Assembly (NCBI GenBank): GCA_023410885.1
Contig: JAEYPI010000085.1
Coordinates: forward strand, 1 to 6,085
From: Bacillota bacterium
GTDB taxonomy: Bacteria > Bacillota > Clostridia > DSM-8532
Direction: 5' to 3'
DNA: 6,085 bases
Positions 1-5,252 of the stretch are shown here, in pieces. The translations under genes and the position numbers were made by a program. Within the stretch, counting starts at the first letter, position 1; the number at the start of each line of letters is the position of its first letter. The notes below the pieces were generated by a model, which saw only the letters and a program-made list of their open reading frames with translations, ran no database searches and had not been told where the DNA came from.

Positions 1-186
1 GAATTGGATAATCTTCCTCAACTGATCACTTTTGCTGAAAAGCTTGAAGAAGCTACAAAAGACACTATTGAAGAAGGTGTCATGACGAAGGATTTGGCTG
101 TTTTGTCCGAATTGGCCAATAAAAAGGTGGTCAACACCAGAGAATTTTTACTTGAAATTAAAAAGCGCTTAAACGTAAAGCTATAA
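1..186 (+). CDS. icd: Isocitrate dehydrogenase (NADP+), C-terminal fragment
   Basis: This is the last 61 codons of a gene whose start lies before the window; the reading frame is open from base 1 and ends with TAA at 184-186. The peptide matches the C-terminal helices of the homodimeric, eukaryote-like NADP-dependent isocitrate dehydrogenases: a FAxxLEEAxxDTIEEG stretch, then the characteristic MTKDLA (about residues 29-34 of the fragment), then VNTREFLLEI, comparable to the 'YLNTxEF' end of that family. The enzyme converts isocitrate and NADP+ to 2-oxoglutarate, CO2 and NADPH in the cytoplasm. The catalytic domain is outside the window, so activity and cofactor choice cannot be checked here. 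The first trkA-like gene starts 24 nt downstream with no convincing terminator between (only a 6-bp AAAGCT/AGCTTT stem straddling the stop codon), so co-transcription is likely. Confidence 0.85.
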   Translation, partial: ELDNLPQLITFAEKLEEATKDTIEEGVMTKDLAVLSELANKKVVNTREFLLEIKKRLNVKL

Positions 187-210
187 AAGCTTTTAAATGA
201 GGTGCCTGAC

Positions 211-825
211 ATGTATATCATAATTGCCGGCTGCGGTAAGGTGGGTTCGGGGCTTGCCAACAAGCTCTCAAGGGAAGGCCACGATGTGGTCATCATCGAT
301 TTTGATGAGGAAGCCTTTAAGAGTATTGATCTCGATTATACAGGACTTACAATTGTGGGTGTACCTTTTGATGAGGATGTCCTGAAAAAAGCCGGTATTG
401 ATAAGGCTGATGCTGTTGCAGCCGTCACTCCGGAGGACAATGTCAATATTATGGTCTGCCAGATTGCCAAGACTATTTATGGGGTCCCCAATGTCCTGGC
501 AAGAATCTTTAATCCCATGCGAGAGCAGGTATTCCATCAGTTTGGCCTTGACACCATTTGTCCTACCAATATAAGCGTGGATATAATCAGCTCCATTATT
601 CTGGGCAAGACGTTGAATTCTACTTGTACCATTGGAAGCAACACGGTCTCTTTCCGCTTTGAAATGCCCGATAAAGCCCTTATTGGCCAGAAGGTTGGGG
701 AAGCGAAGATTCGACGGGAGGATTTCCTTTTTGGTGTCATCAAGCAAAGTGAATTTAGATTTGCTTTTCCTGACACCATAGTGGAGAAGGACGATATGTT
801 GGTGTTATCAACAAAGATTGATTAA
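211..825 (+). CDS. TrkA-family K+ uptake regulatory protein (RCK_N + RCK_C), first of a tandem pair
   Basis: This 204-residue protein is a cytoplasmic, nucleotide-binding regulatory subunit of a Trk/Ktr-type K+ channel. The N-terminal Rossmann fold (RCK_N, about residues 1-118) carries GCGKVG at 7-12 and an acidic residue ending strand 2 (D30). It also has the family signature AVTPEDNVNIM (71-81) and ARIFNP (97-102). A C-terminal RCK_C domain follows (about 138-203). At about 200 residues it is half the length of E. coli TrkA and comparable to KtrA. I chose ATG 211 because GAGGTG (199-204) sits 6 nt upstream and MYIIIAGCG is the usual start; the in-frame GTG at 202 lies inside that Shine-Dalgarno. 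Oddity: where most RCK_N domains, including the partner gene, read GD(G/A)T after strand 3, this one has GVPFD (50-54), losing the Asp. The partner begins 29 nt downstream. No TrkH is visible. Confidence 0.9.
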   Translation: MYIIIAGCGKVGSGLANKLSREGHDVVIIDFDEEAFKSIDLDYTGLTIVGVPFDEDVLKKAGIDKADAVAAVTPEDNVNIMVCQIAKTIYGVPNVLARIFNPMREQVFHQFGLDTICPTNISVDIISSIILGKTLNSTCTIGSNTVSFRFEMPDKALIGQKVGEAKIRREDFLFGVIKQSEFRFAFPDTIVEKDDMLVLSTKID

Positions 826-854
826 CCGGCAAGGCTTATGGGAGGCATCCTTTT

Positions 855-1508
855 ATGAAGATTGTCATTATTGGCGGCGGTAAGTTGGGTTATTACCTTG
901 TAAAAACACTACTTCCCTATAAACACGATATTAAGATTGTTGAGAAGACAACGGAGTACAGCAACAAAATCGCAACAGAGCTGGACGTGGAAGTTATTAA
1001 TGGGGATGGTACTGATATTGGTCTCCTCTCGGAGATCGGGGTGGACCATGCCGATGTTTTTATTGCTGTGACAGGCAAGGATCAGGATAACTTGATTGCC
1101 TGTCAGCTTGCAAAGCGTAACTTCCACGTAAAGCGCACCATCGCAAGAGTCAGCAATCCCAAGAATATTTCAGTATTTAGAGAGCTCGGAGTAGACCATG
1201 TGGTGTCCAGCACTTCTATTATTGCTGAAATGATTGAAAAGGAAATCGACTATACCGGGGTAAAAACCCTAATCAAACTCAGGAAAGGAAACTTGGTTCT
1301 GACTGAAATTGTGGTCTCAAAAAAATCCATTGCCTGCAACAAGAAATTACGTGAAATAGATCTGCCGGATGAAGTGGTCATCATGACCGTTATTCGTGGT
1401 GAAACGACTTATATACCTAATGGACATACAGTCCTCCGTGAGGATGATACCATCTTTGTCATCTGTAAGCAGGATAATCAGCAGCAAGTGATGGACTATT
1501 TCAGTTAA
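855..1508 (+). CDS. TrkA-family K+ uptake regulatory protein (RCK_N + RCK_C), second of a tandem pair
   Basis: This 217-residue protein is the second half-length TrkA-like subunit, expected to work in the cytoplasm on a membrane K+ channel. The RCK_N Rossmann fold has GGGKLG at 7-12, an acidic residue ending strand 2 (E30), the canonical GDGTD at 50-54, AVTGKDQDN (71-79) and ARVSNPKN (97-104). VVSSTSIIAEMIE (116-128) leads into an RCK_C domain (about 138-207) ending in DDTIFVI. GGGAGG (840-845) lies 9 nt before ATG 855, a good Shine-Dalgarno. It keeps the GD motif that its upstream neighbour has lost, so the two are not simple duplicates and may form a heteromeric ring, as the two fused halves of E. 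coli TrkA do (inference). The HAD phosphatase gene follows after 10 nt, so the three genes are probably co-transcribed. Confidence 0.9.
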   Translation: MKIVIIGGGKLGYYLVKTLLPYKHDIKIVEKTTEYSNKIATELDVEVINGDGTDIGLLSEIGVDHADVFIAVTGKDQDNLIACQLAKRNFHVKRTIARVSNPKNISVFRELGVDHVVSSTSIIAEMIEKEIDYTGVKTLIKLRKGNLVLTEIVVSKKSIACNKKLREIDLPDEVVIMTVIRGETTYIPNGHTVLREDDTIFVICKQDNQQQVMDYFS

Positions 1509-1518
1509 GGCCATGCAT

Positions 1519-2334
1519 ATGAAAAATAGGATGAAGTATGATGGCATTGTACTATTCAGTGATCTTGACGGGACACTTTTAAATGATCAACGACAGCTCT
1601 CCAGGGAAAACCTTGAGGCCATAACCGAATTTGTGAGCCAGGGGGGCCGTTTCGGTGTAGCCACAGGACGTATGGAACGGACAACCCTCTTTAATTTTCC
1701 GGAGCTTCCCATAAATACCCCGTCTATTTTTTTCAATGGTGCCCTTGTTTTTAACACACAAACCCGGGAGCAGGTCTACAAGGCAGCCATGCCGGTTGGC
1801 TTGGAATACATATTTGAGGATATCAAAAACAGGTATCCTAACTGCGGTGTGGAGATTAATTTAGCTGGGAAGGCTTACATCGTTCGCTATAACGACATTA
1901 TTGGTGTTCAATTAAGCCGTGAAGGGCTTTCCGCAGAAGAAGCATCATGGCCCGATATTCCAAAGGGGTGGCTCAAGGTCCTTATTTGCGATAAGCATGG
2001 GACTTTGGAAAAGATTAAGAAGGAACTTGAAGGGCTAAAAAGAACCGATATCAACATTATGTTCTCCGAAGAAGAGCTTTTGGATATCATGGCGCAGAAT
2101 GTTTCAAAAGGGACAGCCTTATTACATCAGCGGGAAGCAAACAAGGAAAAGTGGCGGCTGGTATTTGCCGTAGGCGATAACGACAATGATATCGATATGA
2201 TTTCTACGGCCGATATCGGCATTGCTGTTGCAAACGCCAGAGCCGGTGTTAAAGAGGCTGCCAAGCATGAAATTGACCATCATAACCGCCCCTGTATCCC
2301 TCAGGTTTTAAAGCTTATTGATTCCTATATTTAG
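1519..2334 (+). CDS. Cof-type HAD-IIB family hydrolase
   Basis: A 271-residue member of the haloacid dehalogenase superfamily, Cof/HAD-IIB type: soluble Mg2+-dependent phosphatases usually acting on sugar phosphates or similar small metabolites. All four HAD motifs are visible: I, DLDGT at 15-19 (nucleophile D15, acid/base D17); II, ATGR at 48-51 (T49); III, K197 in SKGTAL; IV, GDNDND at 219-224 (metal-binding aspartates). The roughly 90-180 stretch between motifs II and III is the C2 cap that sets substrate choice; I cannot deduce the substrate. Length is normal for the family (about 270). ATG 1519 is preferred because AAGG at 1507-1510 lies 8 nt upstream; ATG 1513 in the same frame would leave only 2 nt. 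It is the last gene of the icd-trkA-trkA run and is followed by the hairpin at 2364-2405. Confidence 0.9.
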   Translation: MKNRMKYDGIVLFSDLDGTLLNDQRQLSRENLEAITEFVSQGGRFGVATGRMERTTLFNFPELPINTPSIFFNGALVFNTQTREQVYKAAMPVGLEYIFEDIKNRYPNCGVEINLAGKAYIVRYNDIIGVQLSREGLSAEEASWPDIPKGWLKVLICDKHGTLEKIKKELEGLKRTDINIMFSEEELLDIMAQNVSKGTALLHQREANKEKWRLVFAVGDNDNDIDMISTADIGIAVANARAGVKEAAKHEIDHHNRPCIPQVLKLIDSYI

Positions 2335-2363
2335 TACAAAGACTAACTGAATAACAGCTATAT

Positions 2364-2405
2364 GCTAAGCCCCCCGCCTTACCGAGTAAAGGCGGGGGGC
2401 TTAGC
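2364..2405 (+). terminator. Strong GC-rich hairpin ending the icd-trkA-trkA-HAD run
   Basis: A perfect 17-bp stem (2364-2380 paired with 2389-2405) contains the GC-rich core AGCCCCCCGCC and encloses an 8-nt loop. It lies 30 nt after the HAD stop codon, where a terminator is expected. It lacks the U-tract of a classic intrinsic terminator (GTATTCAC follows), so it may act as a U-less terminator, an mRNA 3'-end stabiliser or a transcription block rather than a standard rho-independent terminator. Confidence 0.65.
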
Positions 2406-2414
2406 GTATTCACA

Positions 2415-2447
2415 AGATAGGAGCGGTTTGATAAAACACTCCTATTT
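2415..2447. repeat. Small inverted repeat after the terminator
   Basis: ATAGGAG (2417-2423) is the exact reverse complement of CTCCTAT (2439-2445), and flanking bases extend the stem by a G-T and an A-T pair. Inside the loop GTTT (2426-2429) can pair with AAAC (2434-2437) around GATA. A second mini-hairpin, GAGA-AGTA-TCTC (2450-2461), follows. No U-tract follows either. The function is unknown; it may be a leftover of whatever sequence once preceded the protease remnant. Confidence 0.3.
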
Positions 2448-2495
2448 CAGAGAAGTATCTCAGACAGAGGAAAAGGCTCTGTACATTCGATTCCC

Positions 2496-2732
2496 TTGCC
2501 GTACACAACACATCGGCCGATGACCTCGTCAAAAACCAACCCCTTTTCCAAAGCTTGGGTCACCGGGGTAGCGGCGTCCCTGCTCACTGCTGACCCCACC
2601 CGGACCCTCTACCAGCTACGGCAGCTTTTGTGCAATACCGCCCGGGACATTTGCTCTGAAGGCTACGATGAGCAGTCAGGCTGGGGGATCGGTGATTTAG
2701 AAAAAGGTTTTGTATTTATGCAAAAAGAGTGA
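2496..2732 (+). pseudogene. Degenerate C-terminal remnant of a subtilisin-like (S8) serine protease
   Basis: This open frame reads FSKAWVTGVAASLL, then DPTRTLYQLRQLLCNTARD, then EGYDEQSGWGIGDLEKGF, ending with TGA at 2730-2732. It follows the end of peptidase S8 domains: the helix after the catalytic serine (GTSxATxxVTGVAA), the 'LLxNTAxD' helix and the 'GxDxxxGxG' turn. Everything before it is missing, including the catalytic Asp and His blocks. Where GTS-F with the nucleophilic serine should stand, the sequence is KTNPF, so the active site is gone. The only available start is a TTG at 2496 with no clear Shine-Dalgarno, and the upstream sequence in this frame shows no protease similarity and meets a TAG at 2418-2420. 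I infer a dead fragment about 70 codons long. GC is near 58%, against about 25-33% in the stretch that follows. The family call rests on motif recall, not a search. Confidence 0.6.
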
Positions 2733-2798
2733 ATAAACCTGCAATTCGGGAAATATTACCAAATCTAAAAAGAGGTGCTATCGGCTTGTCGGGCTTTA

Positions 2799-2823
2799 AA
2801 AATGAAAGTAATCATTTCATTTT
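2799..2823. repeat. 9-bp perfect inverted repeat AAAATGAAA / TTTCATTTT
   Basis: AAAATGAAA (2799-2807) and TTTCATTTT (2815-2823) are exact reverse complements separated by 7 nt. It lies about 180 nt upstream of the gntR promoter and 67 nt past the protease remnant. It could be a weak AT-rich terminator reading rightward (the arm ends in TTTT) or a protein-binding site; nothing decides between these, and AT-rich DNA yields such repeats by chance. Confidence 0.35.
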
Positions 2824-2949
2824 GCAGATGGCATGATATCATTATTATCAACAAAAAAACAGTACAAAAGTATATATTGAGCATATATCATCCCTATGGC
2901 TTACTATTGAGATTGTTATATTATTCTAGGGCTAAATCTGAAAAAATGA

Positions 2950-2964
2950 AATATTCAGAATATA
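2950..2964. promoter_or_regulatory. CodY-box-like inverted repeat
   Basis: AATATTCAGAATATA matches the CodY consensus AATTTTCWGAAAATT at 12 of 15 positions (mismatches at 2953, 2961 and 2964). Its core ATATTC-A-GAATAT is a perfect inverted repeat of 6-bp arms. It ends 15 nt before the -35 box of the gntR promoter, a position suited to a regulator. CodY senses branched-chain amino acids and GTP and controls TCA-branch genes in several Firmicutes. Whether this organism has CodY is not visible here, and the AT-rich background weakens the match. Confidence 0.35.
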
Positions 2965-2984
2965 AAGTTGCAAAACCACTTGAC

Positions 2985-2994
2985 TACGATCGTA
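2985..2994. promoter_or_regulatory. Palindrome TACGATCGTA in the promoter spacer
   Basis: A perfect 10-bp palindrome begins at the last base of the -35 box and fills the first half of the -35/-10 spacer. Its centre is 13 bp from that of the neighbouring palindrome. It could be a separate operator or half of a composite site; no known regulator is assigned. Confidence 0.35.
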
Positions 2995-2996
2995 TA

Positions 2997-3008
2997 ATTG
3001 TATACAAT
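2997..3008. promoter_or_regulatory. Probable GntR-family operator ATTGTATACAAT overlapping the -10 box
   Basis: A perfect 12-bp palindrome whose right half is the -10 box TACAAT. Sites with a TTGTATACAA core are typical of GntR-family regulators; the B. subtilis GntR operator contains CTTGTATACAAG. Because the gene 49 bp downstream encodes a FadR-subfamily GntR protein, the simplest reading is an autoregulatory operator: protein bound here would block RNA polymerase and repress both gntR and citrate synthase until an effector binds. The assignment of this protein to this site is inference. Confidence 0.6.
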
Positions 3009-3041
3009 ATCACAAAACACTTAGTATAATTATGCACATCG

Positions 3042-3049
3042 AAAAGGGG
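3042..3049 (+). promoter_or_regulatory. Shine-Dalgarno deciding the gntR start
   Basis: AAAAGGGG ends 1 nt before ATG 3051 but 7 nt before the in-frame TTG 3057. Only the latter spacing is normal for initiation, so TTG 3057 is the more likely start. Confidence 0.5.
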
Positions 3050-3056
3050 TATGGTT

Positions 3057-3725
3057 TTGATCGGAGCGTATACTAATGAAACAAACAGCCTATCACTTCA
3101 TGGAAAAGTATTCGTTAAGCTTGAGAATGATATACTCAATGGAAAATACATGCCCGGTGAGAGTCTTAAGGAGGCAAAAATCGCCAGTGAATTGAAGGTC
3201 AGCAGGACCCCGGTGCGGGAGTCCATCCGACAGCTGGAACTGGAGGGCCTTGTTGCCTATATCCCTAATAAGGGCGTTATCGTAAAGGGCCTATCCCTGG
3301 AAGACATCCGTGACATCTTTGATATTCGCATGAAAATTGAAGGCTTGGCTGCCAAACGTGCGGCAGCGAACATTACCCCGGATCAGCTTAAGGAACTTAA
3401 GGAAGTTGTTGAGTTTGAAGAATTTTACACCCAAAAAGGGGATGCGGAACAAATTCTCAAGCTGGACACCAAATTTCATGAGATTATCTTTCGGGCCAGT
3501 GGGAGCAGGCTTTTAGATCGGACCCTCACCAGCTTTCACCACTATATCCAAAGGGCAAGAAACCTGTCTTTAAAAGATAATGAACGAGCAAAGAAAGCAC
3601 TTATTGAGCATATGGCCATTATGGAGGCTATTAGGCTTGGAGATAAGGAAAAGGCTGAGGCTCTGATGTCGGAACACATTTTTAATGCCTCAGAGAATAT
3701 CGAAAAAATCAAAGAATATTGTTGA
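3057..3725 (+). CDS. GntR-family transcriptional regulator, FadR subfamily (FCD domain)
   Basis: A 222-residue DNA-binding regulator. Residues about 15-78 form the GntR winged helix: GKYMPGESLKEAKIASEL, then the recognition helix VSRTPVRESIRQLELEGLV (48-66) and wing YIPNKGVIV. Residues about 82-218 form the all-helical FCD ligand domain. The usual metal-binding set is present: D137 and H141 (DTKFH), H185 (EHMAIMEAI) and H207 (SEHI), so a metal-assisted carboxylate effector is plausible for this subfamily. TTG 3057 is chosen over ATG 3051 on Shine-Dalgarno spacing; the difference is two residues. Citrate synthase follows after 27 nt without a terminator, so both share the promoter at 2980-3008. 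The palindrome over that -10 box suggests autoregulation. Citrate or another TCA-related acid as effector is only inference. Confidence 0.9.
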   Translation: MIGAYTNETNSLSLHGKVFVKLENDILNGKYMPGESLKEAKIASELKVSRTPVRESIRQLELEGLVAYIPNKGVIVKGLSLEDIRDIFDIRMKIEGLAAKRAAANITPDQLKELKEVVEFEEFYTQKGDAEQILKLDTKFHEIIFRASGSRLLDRTLTSFHHYIQRARNLSLKDNERAKKALIEHMAIMEAIRLGDKEKAEALMSEHIFNASENIEKIKEYC

Positions 3726-3737
3726 GTCAATGAGAGT

Positions 3738-3746
3738 AGAGGAGGT
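3738..3746 (+). promoter_or_regulatory. Near-perfect Shine-Dalgarno of citrate synthase
   Basis: AGAGGAGGT lies 6 nt before ATG 3753 and pairs almost fully with the 16S rRNA 3' end. It is much stronger than the site in front of the co-transcribed regulator, so the operon would make far more enzyme than regulator from one message (inference). Confidence 0.75.
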
Positions 3747-3752
3747 TTTTCC

Positions 3753-5123
3753 ATGTATAAGGAAATGTCACAGATCGAGCTTGATAATTACTTTATTACA
3801 GCAGGTGAGAAAGTTGAGATTAAAAACAGATTTCGTCCGGGTGTTTATGATAAGTTTAATGTAAAGCGCGGGCTTAGAAACGAAGATGGCTCCGGTGTAC
3901 TGGTGGGATTAACCGAAATTGGTGAAGTACATGCCTATGTCTTTGATGAAAATGAAAAGATCCCGGTGGAAGGGCGCTTAATTTACAGAGGCGTTGATAT
4001 TTATGACCTGGTAGACGGTTTCATCTCAGAGGAGCGTTTTGGTTTTGAGGAATGTGCTTATCTGCTGTTATACGGAGAATTGCCCACTAAAAATGAGCTG
4101 GATCAGTTTAATCAATTATTGGGTTCCAATCGCAAAATTCCTGAAGATTTTGTAAGAGCCAATATTTTAAATGCTCCCAGTGTGGATGTCATGAATAAGC
4201 TGGCGCGCTTGGTGCTGGTGATGTATTCCTTTGATCATAATGCTGACGATACCAGTGTTAGAAACCTTTTAAAGCAGAGCATAGATTTAGTTTCCAAATT
4301 TCCGATTATGGCGGCCTACGGCTATCAGGCTAAAGCTCATTATTTGGACGGAAAGAGTCTCTATATCCATAATCCCAGTCCCGAGCTCAGCACTGCTGAG
4401 AATATCCTAAAGCTTCTGCGCCCATCAGGAGAGTATACTGAGCTGGAAGCAAGAATTCTTGACCTAGCCCTTGTACTCCATGCCGAGCATGGCGGTGGTA
4501 ACAATTCAACCTTTACCGCCCATGTGGTCTCCTCCTCCGGAACCGACATCTACTCCTCCATTGCAGCGGCCATTGGGAGCCTGAAAGGGCCCAAGCATGG
4601 CGGTGCCAACAATAAGGTTATCGGCATGATGGACGAACTTAAGCGCGAGGTTAAGGATTGGGGAAGCGATGCCCAAATTTCTGATTATATAGCCAAAATG
4701 GTCAGAAAGGAAGCCTTCGATCGCTCGGGACTCATTTATGGTATGGGTCACGCGGTTTATACCTTGTCCGATCCTCGCTGCATCCTTTTACGTGATGAAG
4801 CTGAAAAGCTTGCCAAGCAAGTAGGGAGAATGGATGAGTTTGAGCTTCACAAGAAAGTAGAGAAGCTGGCACCCGAGGTCTTTAAAGAAATCCGCAAGCT
4901 TGATAAGCCCATGTGTGCTAATATCGACTTCTACTCCGGTTTTGTCTATGACATGCTGGGTATTCCGGTGGAAATGAATACCCCCATTTTTGCTGTATCC
5001 CGTGTGGTAGGCTGGTGTGCCCACATTATTGAAGAGCACCAAAATGGTGGTAAAATCATCCGTCCCGCATATAAAAATATAAAGAAGCGTAACGATTATA
5101 TTAAAATGAGCGACAGAGTATGA
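3753..5123 (+). CDS. gltA: Citrate synthase (Si-type)
   Basis: A 456-residue citrate synthase joining acetyl-CoA and oxaloacetate to citrate in the cytoplasm, the entry step of the TCA branch. The large domain opens with the family pattern GRLIYRGVDI (74-83) and CAYLLLYGELP (101-111). The active site is complete: H243 and H246 in LHAEHGGGNNS, catalytic H282 in KGPKHGGAN, H333 in GMGHAVY, R342 (DPR), catalytic D392 in ANIDFYSG, R417 (AVSRVVGW) and R437 (IIRP), corresponding to E. coli H226/H229, H264, H305, R314, D362, R387 and R407. It is Si-type and unrelated to the isopropylmalate-synthase-like Re-citrate synthase of some clostridia. It is longer than many bacterial forms (about 370-430), mostly through an N-terminal extension of some 45 residues. 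2-Methylcitrate synthase is a possible alternative; no propionate genes are adjacent. It is second in an operon with the GntR regulator. Confidence 0.93.
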   Translation: MYKEMSQIELDNYFITAGEKVEIKNRFRPGVYDKFNVKRGLRNEDGSGVLVGLTEIGEVHAYVFDENEKIPVEGRLIYRGVDIYDLVDGFISEERFGFEECAYLLLYGELPTKNELDQFNQLLGSNRKIPEDFVRANILNAPSVDVMNKLARLVLVMYSFDHNADDTSVRNLLKQSIDLVSKFPIMAAYGYQAKAHYLDGKSLYIHNPSPELSTAENILKLLRPSGEYTELEARILDLALVLHAEHGGGNNSTFTAHVVSSSGTDIYSSIAAAIGSLKGPKHGGANNKVIGMMDELKREVKDWGSDAQISDYIAKMVRKEAFDRSGLIYGMGHAVYTLSDPRCILLRDEAEKLAKQVGRMDEFELHKKVEKLAPEVFKEIRKLDKPMCANIDFYSGFVYDMLGIPVEMNTPIFAVSRVVGWCAHIIEEHQNGGKIIRPAYKNIKKRNDYIKMSDRV

Positions 5124-5131
5124 CTGTAAAA

Positions 5132-5146
5132 GTGCTTAAGAAGCAC
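5132..5146 (+). repeat. Short stem-loop after citrate synthase
   Basis: GTGCTT (5132-5137) and AAGCAC (5141-5146) form a 6-bp stem with a 3-nt loop, 8 nt after the stop codon. CCCCTTGTC follows, with no U-tract, so it is at best a minor 3' structure and not a good terminator by itself. Confidence 0.35.
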
Positions 5147-5196
5147 CCCTTGTCAAACCCATCAGCTTTGGGATTCGGAATTCTTATACTCATTAT

Positions 5197-5241
5197 AAAG
5201 GGACGGCGTTTACCGACATAGTCGTAAATCGCCATCCCTTT
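5197..5241 (+). terminator. Long imperfect stem-loop, possible terminator or structured RNA element
   Basis: AAAGGGA (5197-5203) pairs with TCCCTTT (5235-5241). After a C-A mismatch, GGCG pairs with CGCC; then TTTAC pairs with GTAAA and GAC with GTC around an ATA loop, with one bulged base on each side. About 19 pairs form in total. The 3' arm ends in TTTT, a short U-tract, so it may terminate the gntR-citrate synthase message. It could equally be part of the leader of the downstream SLH gene or a dispersed palindromic repeat. Confidence 0.45.
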
Positions 5242-5252
5242 TGGCGTATTAT

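Larger units (their letters stand above)
2980..3008 (+). promoter_or_regulatory. Sigma-A promoter of the gntR-citrate synthase operon
   Basis: The -35 box TTGACT (2980-2985) and the -10 box TACAAT (3003-3008) each match 5 of 6 consensus bases and are separated by the optimal 17 nt. Transcription would start near 3015, about 40 nt before the regulator's start codon. Another perfect TATAAT lies at 3025-3030 but has no partner -35 at a good distance. Confidence 0.7.
2733..3056. other. Gene-free AT-rich region carrying the gntR-citrate synthase control sequences
   Basis: No convincing gene lies here. Two sampled 60-nt blocks have 25% and 33% GC, clearly below the flanking coding DNA. An 84-codon open frame from GTG 2775 to 3029 exists but is Ile/Lys/Tyr-rich, resembles no family I know and runs through the promoter. 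The region contains a 9-bp inverted repeat (2799-2823), the palindrome ATGATATCAT (2833-2842), a CodY-like box (2950-2964), a sigma-A promoter (2980-3008), two palindromes within that promoter and a Shine-Dalgarno for gntR. Confidence 0.7.

Noticed and set aside
177..193. AAAGCT/AGCTTT hairpin at the icd stop codon as a terminator
   Set aside because: Only 6 bp, AT-rich, followed by a single further T before AAATGAGG, and placed inside an otherwise tightly packed gene run.
202..204. GTG 202 as start of the first TrkA gene
   Set aside because: It lies within the GAGGTG Shine-Dalgarno and adds three residues not typical of the family.
268..747. 159-codon open frame on the - strand
   Set aside because: It lies opposite a convincing TrkA gene that explains the codon pattern; no Shine-Dalgarno or family similarity was seen.
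1513..1515. ATG 1513 as start of the HAD hydrolase
   Set aside because: Only 2 nt separate it from the AAGG Shine-Dalgarno; ATG 1519 with 8 nt is better placed. The difference is two residues.
2603..2612. 10-nt match GACCCTCTAC shared with 6076-6085
   Set aside because: A 10-mer pair is expected many times by chance in 6 kb; the contexts are unrelated.
2775..3029. 84-codon open frame on the + strand starting with GTG
   Set aside because: It lies in very AT-rich DNA, has an Ile/Lys/Tyr-heavy composition and no recognisable family. It also overlaps the CodY-like box, the -35/-10 promoter and the operator palindrome of the next operon.
3068..3073. Second GTATAC core near the gntR start as another operator
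   Set aside because: Its flanks (GC before, TA after) do not extend the palindrome, and it lies in coding sequence.
4361..5042. Several - strand open frames of 60-84 codons within citrate synthase
   Set aside because: They are antisense shadows of a complete, catalytically intact gene.
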